Below, one piece after another: positions 21,158 through 33,573 of a stretch of DNA of 64,000 bases (its first letter is position 1; the number at the start of each line of letters is the position of its first letter). A program made the position numbers and the translations under genes. The stretch is from Nemertoderma westbladi (lineage: Eukaryota; Xenacoelomorpha; Nemertodermatida; Nemertodermatidae): NCBI GenBank assembly GCA_032718475.1, contig JAUCBJ010001574.1, forward strand, positions 1 to 64,000, read 5' to 3'. Below the pieces are notes generated by a model. It was not told the origin of the DNA, searched no databases, and saw only the letters and a list, made by a program, of their open reading frames with translations.

Positions 21158-23066
21158 ATAATAGATTTTTAGTTTCTTTATTGCACCGTAGGCAATAAAG
21201 TCGAAGGTACCGGTCGAACGGTAAGCTGTAGGCCTAACTGCCCAACTACCCGAACCGGTACTTACAGGTACAACAGTATTATTCGATTTTGATAATTATA
21301 TACCGGTAGGTCTTGATATTTAATCAGGGACGGCCGCCCTGGTTTTTTATTGGGATTTTACTTATTTCTGTCAGTTTTATTTATCTGTAAGTGTAATATT
21401 GAGCAGAAGGTGTGTAAGCCCGCTCAAATTGTACAGATAATTTGTAGGCTGGATTGTTGTCTGACTGTTGTTAAGTCTGAAGAGATTGCAGTGTGTGTAG
21501 AGTGTATGTCCGATAAAGTACTAGTTAGGAAGGTGGGGGCATCCAGTGCTGTAAGGTAAATCCCCCCCGAAAGAATAAGTCGTACTACTCGGTTGGAACG
21601 CCTACTAACTAACCATTTCGGAGTCTGCATATACTGTAGTTTATTTAGGCTTGACAGTAGTCTGCCAGCGTTTGGTCTGTATTTTGTTTGTGTAGTCTGC
21701 ACGGGTAGCGTAATATTTATTACTCAGAGTATATGCGAGTATTCGCAACCTTCATAACTCCCCAAGTTTATTCCTACAGTAATTGTGCTTGTTATACATA
21801 CCGTTATAGTTAAACTAACCCCGGTACTACATCAGGGCTGCTTGGCGTAGGTATATGACTGGTGATTTTATGCTCTAGTCACTCCAGCAGATACCGATGG
21901 TTCTTTTAGCTGTACAAGTATATTTAACTGCTGGTTATTTGTTGTATAAGTATTTGTTCCTAATTTAGGGTTTAGTGTACAGTACTTTCCAAAGGTAATT
22001 AGTGTGTAGGCAGTATATTTGTGTTGTAAAGTGGTTAATAGGCACGTTAGCTCTGGTTGGCTGCGGTAATTAACTTCTAGGTAAGGACACTCCGGGTACA
22101 TAACGTAGTACTTATAGAGCTGTAGAGCTAAAGACTATAAGTCGTCAGACGGTGGTATTTTCTTATCTGGACAACGCAATATATTTACTACTGCTTAATT
22201 ATTTTCAAATACCGTAGTTTCCTGTCCGTTTGTAAGAACCAGAAATTCTAACTCCTTGTTAGGCTGGTTTGTAGATTTCCTGTAAAATTACCCTAAAATT
22301 TGTATGTGTAACTTTTGTGTTTATTTAGAGATTGTAATCTCACGTAGTAATTGTATCTAAATTGTAGTGATAAGTAACTTAGTAAAGTAGAAGAATTTTT
22401 ATTAGTGTCCAACAAGTAGCACTTCACTGAGAGCGTTCAGCTTCTGTGCAGTGACTCCTTACCGAGAAATAATAACATTTATTTCAAACATTGACAAAAC
22501 CCATTATACGGGTATATATACATTATAAATCAACTCAAACCAATTTATAAAATAGTAGGCCTGTTATACATCAATTAGGTCTTAATATCAGTTGAGCTAC
22601 TGCTTGATAACAGTAATAAAGTAAAGGAAAATAACCCTAAAATTCAGAAATTCAGTTATTCTAAAATAATTGACATTACCGGTATTTATAGTAGGCTTAT
22701 TATATTTATTTCTATAAATTTGGCTGAGATTATATACCGGTATTCTGTAATTAATCCTAGTTTGTAATAATACTTATATATACTATAAGTGTATGCTGTA
22801 TACCGGTATTTACGATAGGCTTATTGTATTTATTTCTATAAATTTATGCTGAAATTATATACCGGTATTCTGTAACTAAACCTAGTCTATAATATACTTA
22901 TATATATACTATAAGTGTATACCGGTATTCTAATATATTATATATATATCACGTTACACTGAGTAACGGTATCGGTAATTGATCACTAGGCTTACAGTTG
23001 ATACTGAATTACTAGATTTGCTTTAACTGTCGTTATAGTAGTAGGCATTCAACTGTACAATCAAAC
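21158..23066 (+). mobile_element. BEL/Pao leader with stem-loop and tandem repeats
   Basis: Untranslated leader between LTR and gag. A perfect 9-bp stem (CTTTATTGC 21176-21184, GCAATAAAG 21192-21200) follows the LTR. At about 22677-22945 roughly 120-bp tandem units carry TACCGGTA palindromes (unit core TAGGCTTATT...AAATTTATGCTGAAATTATA). The same parts recur in the other copies. No TGG-type primer-binding site directly follows the LTR. Confidence 0.75.
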
Positions 23067-25934
23067 ATGGCTGACACAAAGCAAACTCTGTCAGATGGTC
23101 TCCTAGAAAGAACAGTCTGTGACTCAGACAGGAGTGCAGAACATCTGAGACCGAAGTCCAAGTCCCCTTCTACTGTAAGAAAGGTCATCCCTTCAGTAGT
23201 AGTATCAGACCCTAGGCTAGTCAAGCACCATAGGTCTATTATAGGCACTCGGGCTCAAGTCAAGCGGGACCAAGAGGCAGCTGTTAAACAGCAGCAACAC
23301 CCGAACCGGGAACTTATTTCACAGCGGCCCGATAGCTCCAGTAGTTCAGACACTGTAGAGTTGACACCCGAGATCGGAGCAAGGATGGCAGAAGCGGTTT
23401 ATTCGGATCCACTTCTCATTCTTCCTGCAGCCGTACTCACTAACTAGGGTATTGATTGCGGTGGAGGAACATCAAATCGATTGGGCGAGAAGTAAGCGAT
23501 CGACCAAGGACAGTTATGCGGGATACACAATGGAGGAACTGAAGTCTATTGTCGAGACGCAATGGTGCTTCCCCGGACCCGGACTCCCGTTTAACTTATC
23601 GGAAGCTGCCTGGGAAGACTTATACAGGATGGGAGTGGTAAAGGACACTAGAGATCCAGCTGTGTGGAAGAGGTCGGCAGCAGGATATGTACAGGGATTC
23701 TTCAGCTCTTTGGAGCGATTAGAGGAACAACTGTTTCAACAACCCCAAGGACCTCAAGAGCAGGGAGAGCTGCTTTATCAAGTTCGAGAACGAATCTTAT
23801 GGATCAGACTAATCCTTTCCGCCTTTGAGGAAGCCTCGAAAAGAAGCCAAGACACGTCGTTGCAAGTTGCCGTAAAGACTTGGTTCCAACGGGTGATTCT
23901 TAAAGTCCAAGGAACGACACAATGGAAAATTCAGCTAACTGAGCGCGCGACCAACGGAGAATCAACAGACGCTACCTTTTCTCAAGTGGAAAGCGACGTT
24001 ACATCAGAGAAACCTCAGAAGAAGGACGCTATTGACATCTATCTGTCGGACTATCAACGATTTATACGTGACAAAGAGTTAAGGAGACGGCTAGCTGGAC
24101 TTCACCCTAATAGTGAGGGAGCCAAATTTGTGTTAGACTCATTAGATGAGGAAATGTTAGCAGCGGAGCAGGCTAAATTTGATGAAAGCATCCTCATCGC
24201 TAGAGAACAGGAAGAACAATTAAAGAAAAAACGTATAGAAGACCGAAAGGCAGCAGCAGCGGCAGCAGCAGAAGTTGAAAGAAAAGTGGCAGCGGCAGCG
24301 GCAGCGGCAGAAGCGGAAAGAAAAGAGGCAGAAGCGGAAAGAAAAGCTGCAGCGGCAGCGGCAGCGGCAGCGGCAGAAGCGGAAAGAAAAGAGGCAGAAG
24401 CGGAAAGAAAAGCTGCAGCGGCAGTGGCAGAGGCAGAAAGAAAAGCGGCAGCAGCAGAAGCGGAAAGAAAGGTGGCAGAGGCAGTGGCAGCAGCAGAACG
24501 GAGGGCATCTGAAGAAACAGCCCAACTAGAGTTGGAAAATCTTCAAGAGAAGCAAGACTACTTAAATAAACGGAGAACAGCTAGTCAAATGCAGATGATA
24601 AGTCGATATACTCCCAAGAGACAGGGATTTACATCATCTGATGAAGGCGATACAACAGATCCTGAAGGCGGAGGAAATAGATCTCGTTCCTGCAAACGTA
24701 GAAGAACGCCCCACCGTCAGAGATTGCCTAATTTGCCCCCAGCTGTGAGAAGGCAACTAGCTAGTGCAGACTTAGGTAGTACAGAACAAACAGACCAAAT
24801 TATTAGAGTAGAAAGACTCCCTACTATAGTAGATGAGCCTGAAATAATTAGGCCTGTTCTCGAAGCCACCCCCTCTATGATAGAGACCCCTGTACTTCCA
24901 GAACCTAACTCTAAATTCCCTTTGCACAGTACTAAACTACCTGTGCCCAGTAGGACAGTTCCTGAGTCAATTCCGGTCCTGGACGCCAAGCGAGACATTA
25001 ACGATTTATCGCCCGTCGTCCCTCGTCTACCCGCTACTATGTTGGCGGCTCCCGCTTCGGCGGTAGAGTGGGTGGATGAGCGACGGCGGGGGATGGATCT
25101 CCTGCTCGGGCAGATGGAGGAACATCGGGAACATTCCTCCCAACAGGTCCGGGAGTTGGAAGGGTCTGTTCAACAGTTAAAGGGAACAGTAAGATAAGGT
25201 AGGTTAGAGTTGCAAGAAGTGCAGCAGAGTATCGCGTTAGAACGTGATAAGTTAGTAAATATACAAAAGGGTATACCACCACCCCCTGTAACAATGTGTC
25301 AACCTGTTAGGTCTGAAGTATTTCATGCGCAAGGTGTGGAGCCTACACGCATCTTTACTGCTAGTGAAGTAGAAACTCCTATAGTGAACCCTATTAAGGG
25401 TAATTATAAACCTGTTGATAATGATATTCCATATAGACCTGATCCTAATCTGAGAAATTTATATACCGATAACTCGATATTAAATAATACGATGGCCCAA
25501 GAAAGCTTTACGCATCAAATGGCTAGAACCGAAGCCCGTCAAGCGGTAAAATTGGGAGAGATCGTCAAGTTCAATGGAGATGAGATGAAATGGTTACCTT
25601 TTAATGAATATTATAAAGATAACATACAGAACTCTGTACTATCTAATGGAGAGAAACTTAGATTCCTCATCAAGTGCTTAGAAGGACCTCCCAAGTTAAT
25701 GGCGTTAAAGTTTATTGGACATCCAGATGGATTGAGACAAGTTTGGGATACACTAAACATCAGGTATGGTAATAGGACAAACATAGCTAGGTATTTGTAT
25801 GCGAAATTAGTAGCGCCTCGAAAGTTCCTTAGCAGCGGGATTATAGAGTTTTCCGATGAGATTCAGGAGATCTGTAGACAACTATATTGGTTAGGTAAGT
25901 CTCATGAATATCAGAGTTCTATGGTTATTGGAGC
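23067..25934 (+). pseudogene. BEL/Pao gag, first element (broken, 3' part missing)
   Basis: Gag starts at 23067 (MADTKQTLSDG). A 4-5 bp insertion near 23441-23450 shifts the frame; it resumes from 23452. The middle (about 24240-24510) is an alanine/glutamate/lysine-rich coiled coil (AEAERKAAAA). A TAA at 25195-25197 interrupts the same frame where the sister copy at 58 kb encodes Arg-Glu. The frame continues through the conserved DUF1759-like gag core (KFNGDEMKWLPFNEYY, FIGHPDGLRQVWDTLN). At about 25935, after VIGAV, the sequence switches to an inverted copy of gag. Zinc knuckles, protease and pol are absent. Gag would package element RNA in cytoplasmic particles; this copy cannot. Confidence 0.85.
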
Positions 25935-27393
25935 CGTGACCTTCCAAGCATTCGATGAGGAATCTAAGTTTCTCTCCATTAGATAGCACAGAGTTCTGTA
26001 TATTGTTATGGGTGATCTCTTCAGATGCTTTCCGTTCTGCTTCTGCCGCTGCCACTGCCGCTTTTCTTTCCGCTTCTATCTCTGCCGCCTTTCTTTCGGC
26101 TTCTACCTCTGCCGCCTTTCTTTCTGTTTCTATCTCTGCCGCCTTTCTTTCGGCTTCTACCTCTGCCGCCTTTCTTTCTGCTTCTGCCGCTGCCACTGCT
26201 GCTGCCACTGCCGCTGTCTTTCTGTCTTCTATACGTTTTTTCTTTACTTGTTCTTCTTGGACTCTAGCGATACGGAGGCATTCATCAAATTTAGCTTGGT
26301 TCGCAGCTCTCATATCCGCATCGATTGCGTCCAACACAAGCTTGGCTCCTTCACTATTAGGGCTAAGTCCCTCCAGCCTTCTCCTCAACTCTTCATCACC
26401 TACAAAGCGTTGATAGTCTGACAGATAGATGTCAATAGCATCCCTCTTATGCGGTTTCTCTGCTGTCGCTTCACTTTCCACTTGAGAGAAGGTAGCGTCT
26501 GTTGATTCTCCAAGGGTTGAGCGCTCATCCAATTGAGATTTCCACGGGGCAGTTCTTTGAACTTGGAGACTCACCCGCTGTAACCAAGTCTTTACGGCAA
26601 CTTGCAACGACGTGTCTTGTCTTCTTTTCAAAGCCTCCTCAAAGGCAGATAAGATTAGTCTGATTCTTAGAATTCTTTCTCTAACTTGATAAAGCAGCTC
26701 TCCCTGCTCTTGAGGTCCTTGTGGTTGTCTAAACAATTGTTCTTCTAATCGCTCCATGGAGCTGAAGAATCCCTGTACATATCCGGCTGCGGACCTCTTC
26801 CACACAGCTGGATCGATGGTTTCCTTGGTTACTCCCATCCTGTGTATGTCTTCCCAGGCAGCTTCCGATAAGTCAAACGGGAGTCCGGGTCCGGGGAAGT
26901 TCCATTGCGACTCGACAATAGACTTCAGTTCTTCCCTTGTGTATCCCGCATAACTATCCTTAGTCGATTGCTTACTTCTCGCCTAATCAATCTGGTGTTC
27001 CTCCACCGCAATCAATAACCTAGTGAGTATGGCTGCAGGAAGGATGAGAAGGGGATCTGAATAAACCGCATCTGTCATCTTTGCTCCGTGCTCGGGTGTC
27101 AGCTCTACAGTATCCGCACTACTGGACCTGTCGGGCCGCTGAGAAATAAGTTCGCGGCTCGCGGGTTGTTGCTGTTCCGCTGCTTCTTGGTCCCACTTGA
27201 CCTGAGCTCGAGTGCCTATGATAGACCTACGGTGTTGGACTAGCCTAGGGTCTGATACTACTACTGGAGGGATGATCTTTCTTACAGTAGGAGGTGAGTT
27301 GAACTTTGGTCTCACACGTTCCACACTCCTGTGTGGGTCACAGATGGTCATATCTAGGAGACTGTCTGACAGGTTTTGCTTTGTGTCAGACAT
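25935..27393 (-). pseudogene. BEL/Pao gag, inverted second element (broken)
   Basis: Minus-strand gag starts at 27393 (MSDTKQNLSDS). It has an in-frame TAG at 26983-26985 in place of the Trp codon found in the sister copies, then runs open to the coiled coil (AERKAAEVEAERKAAEIE, about 26040-26215). A deletion of about 1.1 kb joins SEEITH directly to NNIQNSVLSNGEKLRF near 26010. It ends at the junction with the convergent plus-strand gag at 25935. Its leader and LTR follow at 27394-30006. Confidence 0.85.
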
Positions 27394-28839
27394 GTTTGTT
27401 TGTACAGTTGAATGCCTACTGCTATATTACAGTTAAAGCAAGTCTAGTAATTCAGTATCAACGGTTAGCCTAGTAATTAATTACCGATACTGCTACTCAG
27501 TGTAGCGTGATATATATATATAATATATTAGAATACCGGTATACACTTATAGTATATATATATAAGTATTATTACAAACTAGGTTTTTCACAGAATACCG
27601 GTATGTAATTTCAGCACAAATATATATAAATATATAATAGGCCTATTGTGAATACCGGTATACAGCTTACACTTATAGTATATATAAGTATAATTATGAA
27701 CTAGAATTAATTACAGAATACCGGTATAATTTCAGCCTAAATTTATAAATATATAATAGGCCTATCGTGAATACCGGTATACAGCTTACTTATAGTATAT
27801 ATATAAGTATAATTACAGACTAGAATTAATTACAGAATACCGGTATGATTTCAGCCTAAATTTATAGAAATAAATATAATAAGCCTATGGTAAATACCGG
27901 TATGTCAATTATTTTAGAATAATTGAATTTCTGAAATTTTAGGGGTTACTTGGTTACTTTGCTTTACTTGATTTAAGCTTATTTAAGCAGTAGTCCAACT
28001 GATATTAAGACCTAATTGTTGTAAGACAGGCCTACTATTTTATAAATGTATTGTATATATATAGTATGTGTAGTATATGCAGACTCCGAAATGGTTAGTT
28101 AGTATGCGTTCTAACCGAGTAGGACGACTTATTCTTTCGAGGGGGTTTACCTCACAGCACTGGAAGCCCCTACATTCCCAACTGGCACTTTATCGGACAT
28201 ACACTCCACACACACTGCAATCTCTTCAGACCCAACAACAGCCAGACAACAATCCAGCCTACAAATTATCTAAATAAGAAATATTACGCTACCCGTACAG
28301 ACTACACAAACAAAGTACAAACCAAACGCTGGCAGACTACTATCAAGCCTAAATAAACTACAGTATATGCAGACTCCGAAATGGTTAGTTAGTATGCGTT
28401 CTAACCGAGTAGTACGACTTATTCTTTCGAGGGGGTTTACCTCACAGCACTGGAAGCCCCTACTTTCCTAACTAGTACTTTTTCGGACATACGCTCTACA
28501 CACACTACAGTCCCTTCAGACTTAACAACAGTCAGACAACAGTCCAGCCTACAAATTATCTGTACAATCTGGGCAGGCTTACACGTCTTCTGCTCAATAT
28601 TAACCTACAAATAAATAAAACTGACAGAAATAAGCAAACCATACAAAGGAATAAGGGGTGATCAATCCCTAATCCCCTAACAGCCTACAATATACAATAT
28701 ATCACAATCGAAATAATACTGCTGTACCTGTACTGCTGTAGGTACCGGTCCGGTGGTTAGGTAGTCAGGCCTACTAGGTACCGGTTGACCGGTACTTCAG
28801 CTTTATTGCCCACTGCAATACAGAAGCTATATCTGTTAT
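27394..28839 (-). mobile_element. BEL/Pao leader of the inverted element
   Basis: Leader in minus orientation. It includes about four tandem units of roughly 115-125 bp with TACCGGTAT palindromes (27480-27910), a roughly 295-bp tandem duplication (two copies of CAGACTCCGAAATGGTTAGT starting near 28079 and 28370), and the LTR-proximal stem-loop (CTTTATTGC 28801-28809, GCAATA 28815-28820). Confidence 0.75.
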
Positions 28840-30006
28840 TGTTCGCGCTTTTAGACCTTTAGCAGTTTAACCAGCCAAATTGGGATGTCTTATAGATAAT
28901 GAATCGTCTTTAGCCTATGACGAGTATTTGATACACTACATTAGCCGAAGCCAGTCTATGCGCGACCATTCACCCGCTGGATATACCCGGGAGACCGGAT
29001 TCGGAAGCCTAACCTTATTGCGGTGTTGGCCTACTGTATTATTCGACTGATCGTAATATATAATCTCTGACAAATATTATTCACTTTCGGGAAATATTAA
29101 CAGTTCCTTTAGGACGTGGCGCTCTAAATATGTAAAGAGAGTTATGACTTAAACTAGACACAACGGGATGGCTATGAATTCACGTATATGGCGCATTCTT
29201 TAGGAGATGCTTTGTTATCAGTCACAATCATACACAATACTGCACAATGCTGCACACCGATCTGCCGACCTTCACTAATTTTAGTCACATATAAAGAGAA
29301 CAACAACCAATACATGTAGTGCCTATGAAATAGCATTAGATTCACTTCAAAACCACTTTAATGTAAGTCGCAATCGTTATATGTAACCGGTCTCTCTTAC
29401 CTTCAGTATATCAAGAATATTGAGGGTTTTGTAATTATTTATCGGTATTCCAAATATAATATTATTCCATCAACTGATATAATGAATAACCGACAGTAAA
29501 TAGCAGTAAAAATGCGGTGTTTGTAGATATGATATGAATTGTTAAGTTAAGATAACAGATATACGTTCTATAATTAAACCTACTAATGTTGGGCTAAAGA
29601 CTGAAAAACACAGATATTCCGAAGCCGGTCTTCTGGGCTCAGGACAAAATGTAAACATTGACCCATAATGCATTGCGCGATTTCCCGGAGGTTTCTGTAC
29701 AAAAAGCAGGAGAATCGCTCTGATTGGTTGACCGAACAAAGAAACACCAGAGAACAAGGAAAAAGCTACACGTGTACAGCTCAGTTGTTAGCTGTCGTCA
29801 TAGTAACTACACTGTTTCAAGAGGATCTAGCGCATTGCGTCATAGAATTGCTAATTATGTCCGCTAAAGTACACATACAGAAGAAATGGCTTTTTATGTC
29901 CCCTAAAACACCAGTACAGTAAGGATACGGCTTTTTATGCCTGTTAAACCAACTACAGAGTACTTTATGGGGAAAATAACCGGCTAATTCCGCAAAAGCT
30001 TTTACA
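28840..30006 (-). mobile_element. BEL/Pao 5' LTR of the inverted element (1,167 bp)
   Basis: Reverse complement runs TGTAAAAGCTTTTGCGG (30006) to GCGCGAACA (28840). It leads into the leader and gag of the inverted element. Immediately upstream in that orientation is a leader piece of another copy (30007-30293). Confidence 0.9.
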
Positions 30007-30293
30007 AATTATCTGTATAATCTGGGCAGGCTTACACGTCTTCTGCTCAATATTAACCTACAAGTAAATAAAACTGACAGAAATAAGTAACCTCCAAAAG
30101 AAACAAGGGGTGTACAGTCCCTAATCTCTTAAACAGCCTACTGGTATACAATATCACAATCGAAATAATACTAGTACCTGTACTGCAGTAAGTACCGGTT
30201 CGGGTGGTTAGGTAGTTAGGCCTACTAGTTACCGGTCGACCGGTACTTTTGCCCTTTATTGCCTACGTGCAATAAAGAAGCTATATCTGTTAT
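30007..30293 (-). mobile_element. Short BEL/Pao leader piece between two LTRs
   Basis: Matches the first 280 bp of the leader (compare 28554-28839), including the stem CTTTATTGC 30254-30262 / GCAATAAAG 30269-30277. It breaks off at CAGATAATTT, where the next LTR begins. This fits insertion of one element into the leader of another, or unequal recombination. Confidence 0.8.
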
Positions 30294-31461
30294 TGTTCGC
30301 GCTTTCAGACCTTTAGCAGTTTAACCTGCCAAATTTAGATGTCTTCTAGATTATAAATCGACTTTAGCCTATGACGAGTATTTGTTACACTACATTAGCC
30401 GAAGCCAGTCTATGCACGACCATTCACCCGCTGGATATACCCGGGAGACTGGATCCGGAAGCCTGACCTTATTGCGATGTAGGCCTACTGTATTATTCGA
30501 CTGATCGTTAAGATATAATTTCTGACCAATATTATTCACTTTCAGGAAATATTAACAGTTCCTTTAGGACGTGGCGCTCTAAATATGTAAACAGAGTTAT
30601 GACTTACACTAGACACAACGGGATGGCTATGGATTCACGTATAAAGCGCATTCTTTAGGAGATGCTTTGTTATCAGTTACAATCATGCACACTACCGCAC
30701 AATACTGCACACTGATCTGCCGACCTTCACTAATTTTAGTCACATATAAAGAGAACAGTAACCGACTCATGTAGTGCCTATGAAATAGCATTAGATTCAC
30801 TCCAAAACCACTTTAATGTAAGTCACAATTGTTATATGTAACCGGTCTCTCTTACCTTCAGTATATCAAGAAGATTGGGGGTTTTATGATTATTTATCGA
30901 TATTCCAATATAATAATATTCCATCAACTGATATAATTAATGACCGACAGTAAATAGCAGTAAAAATGCGGTGTTTGTAGTTTACAAATAAGTAGTGATG
31001 TGTGTATGTGGTGTGATAACAGATATACGTTTCGATGATCAAGCCTACTAATGTTGGGCTAAAGCCTGAAAACACAGAGATTCCAAAGCCGGTCTTCTGG
31101 CATCAGGAAAAAAGGTAAACATTGACCCATAATGCATTGCGCGATTTCCCGGAGGTTACTGTACAAATAACAGGAGAATCGCTCTGATTGGTTGTCCGAA
31201 CAAAGAAACAAAGGAAAAGCTACACGTGTACAGATCAGCTGTTAGCCGTCGTCATAGTAACTACACTGTGTCAAGAGGATTTTAGCGTATTGCGACATAA
31301 AATTGCTAGTTATGTCCGCTAAAGTACACATACAGAAGAAATGGCTTTTTATGTCCACTAAAACACCGGTATAGTAATGAAACGGCTTTTTATGCCCGTT
31401 AAATCAACTACAGAGTACTTTGCGGGGAAAATAACCAGCCAATTCCGCAAAAGCTTTTACA
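30294..31461 (-). mobile_element. BEL/Pao LTR (1,168 bp), outer copy
   Basis: Same orientation as the LTR at 28840-30006 and highly similar to it. Ends TGTAAAAGC (31461) and GCGAACA (30294). Outer flank is GCATAACTTCC. Confidence 0.9.
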
Positions 31462-32351
31462 GCATAACTTCCATTGTTGCAGTTGCCGAGTCGATGGATG
31501 GTTGGTAGGGGTAGGCCTATTGCTATTGTTGTATTGGCAGATTGGTATGTACATCTACATCTGATTATACCAGTTGCCGGTGCCGTCGGTCGTACCAATA
31601 CATAGTCTTTAATTAACATATTTAACCGTTAACAAGAGTAGAAACCGCAAATGAAGAAATTCATTTTCTTCCGTCGCTGACAAGAGCGTAGAAATGCGGT
31701 ATAGTGCTGTCGTAGTTCAGTACCGGTAGTTCTGTAGTTGGCAGTTGCTACCAGTCTGCCAGTCCGGTTCTACAGTCTGACAGTAGTAGGGCGGTACGAC
31801 GCCAACCGACCCTCTAATCTAATTCAGGACCGCAGTCCAGCACTCCGGAGTCCGCACTGCAGTGCATAGCATGGCTAATTTGGGCATACAGAATTAGGCC
31901 TGTCCTGTACCAGTAGGCCTATACGTGATCTATAATCACTGCACCGGTACCGCGGTACCAGTCAGCCAGTACCGTAAAACACCAAATACTGTATGGTATT
32001 GCAGTATTGTCTGATTGCAGGATTCCTGATTCAGGGATTGACATTGAGTATAGTACCGGTACAGGCAGACAGGCCACAATGGTATTACTGCAGTACTGTA
32101 TTTTCGTAATTTGCTAGAAACCCAGCTGATTTAGTCTCCTAGCAACCTGCTGATGTCAAGCGTTATAATTTTGGATAAATAAATTTATTATAACTGTAAG
32201 ACAGTTACACTGGTGCTGCACGAAGGCCCCAAGCAAATTCAACTTGGAAAATTTCTAAACTTTTGACAGACTATTTGTGTACCATGTTTGGTTACATTTC
32301 ATCGAGGATTGATCGAGTTATTAACGTTCAAAATTGAACACTGCAAAAAAA
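31462..32351. other. Non-coding stretch rich in ACCGGT and AGGCCT palindromes
   Basis: No gene. It holds many TACCGGTA, GGTACCGCGGTACC-like and TAGGCCTA words. A GTGCTGCACGAAGGCCCC module (32212-32229) resembles the TIR family at 16223 and 17093. Confidence 0.4.
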
Positions 32352-32492
32352 GCGACAGAACGACAGGTTGATTAATGGTACCCCTACACTAAGGCTCACT
32401 CACTTCGTGGCTCGCCCCACAGAACGACAGAACGACAGGTTGATTAATGGTACCACTACGCTAAGGCTCACTCACTTCGTGGCTCGCCCCAC
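32352..32492 (+). repeat. Two tandem 72-bp units ending in a MITE-like terminus
   Basis: Units start ACAGAACGACAGGTTGATTA and end CACTTCGTGGCTCGCCCCAC. The end is the reverse complement of the MITE terminus GTGGGGCGAGCCACGAAG (16223). Confidence 0.8.
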
Positions 32493-33010
32493 ATTCATGG
32501 TCATGGTCATCAATCTGCTTCTGGATTGCAGTTTATCAGTGTAAAATCTGAAGGTTGTATTTTATTTACTGAGTCATTAGCAGAAACTCAAACTGTTAAA
32601 GAACAATTTAACGTTGCTGGTACCTCTCGTGGCAACGTTGATCTTTACAGAGCTACTGAACCGACAATCAGTTGTGCCACACCGGTAGTTCTGGTGAAAC
32701 TGTTGGAGAGTTCCAATCACCTTCAGATACCAGTTCCTGCTTCCATTGCAATGAATTATTTAATGATAAAGGAAATTTAGAGGGACATCTAGAATCCGTT
32801 CATAAAGACGTCAAACGTAGGTATAAATGCGATTATTGTGAGAAATTGTTTTCAAGTAAGCGTTATGTGAAGATACATATCGACTCTAACCATAAAGGAA
32901 TTAAGTATACAGTAGTTGCGGTTATTGTAATAAAGAGTTCAACCATCAATGGAGTCTAAACACTCATGTCAACTACTTTCATAAAGTAAACAGAAACTCT
33001 ACAGTATATA
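32493..33010 (+). pseudogene. C2H2 zinc-finger gene fragment with two frameshifts
   Basis: An open frame begins at the repeat border (HGHGHQSASGLQFISVK), shifts near 32660-32675, and continues with fingers C-F-H-C...H-L-E-S-V-H (about 32739-32802) and C-D-Y-C...H-I-D-S-N-H (about 32829-32892). A second shift near 32908 leads to a third finger, C-G-Y-C...H-V-N-Y-F-H (about 32917-32985). Each finger keeps C-x2-C-x12-H-x4-H spacing. Widely spaced fingers after an acidic/polar N-terminus resemble the 5' part of zinc-finger MULE genes such as the one at 7852, but no transposase core follows. It may instead be a decayed host transcription-factor gene. Confidence 0.6.
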
Positions 33011-33573
33011 TGATTGTTCTATCTGCCATAATCAAATTTCTAATGAACTTAGAGGCACATACTGTAGTTACCCTGCGTTACATTAGAGCTTGGGAAGCTA
33101 ACGCGGATCTCCATTGCGAATCACGTCACCGATACTATCCAGGACGTGCATCCCGGGTTGAGAATCTTATCATATTAGTAAAGTACTAACTAATGGCAAG
33201 TTACTGGCATGATAATTTTACTAAAATTTTACAATTACCACATTTTGCATTTGTTGGCAGTGATTTTTTATGTCCTTTTATTTGACTTTTTTGTCCTCCT
33301 TTTTTTACGAATTGTGCATAATGACCTTTGTTGTCCTTTTAATGACTTTTATTGTCCTTTTAATGACTTTTTATGTATGTATTTCTTCAAACTGTCAGAC
33401 TGATGATTTCTGGACTGTCAGACAGTTGGTTTCACTATGCCTGTGCCAAAACATTCCATGATTCCATGATTTATAGACTATGAGATAGAATTCCATATGC
33501 GCCTGTGGTAAAAGACTAAATTTAATAGTTTGTGGTTGTTGTCGATAATCGATTACCACATGACGTAGCAAAA
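33011..33573. other. Non-coding stretch with TGTCCTTTTAATGACTTTT repeats
   Basis: At 33266-33375 the word TGTCCTTTTAATGACTTTT recurs. A weakly inverted counterpart (AGGACATAAAAAATATAAAA, AAAGGACAAAAAAAGG) lies at about 34424-34462 beyond the minisatellite, hinting at a foldback element around it. Confidence 0.35.

Noticed and set aside
24200-24525. Leucine/proline-rich antisense frames opposite gag coiled coils (also 26008-26421, 43135-43613, 57867-58219)
   Set aside because: Mirror frames of GCA/GAA-rich coiled-coil codons.
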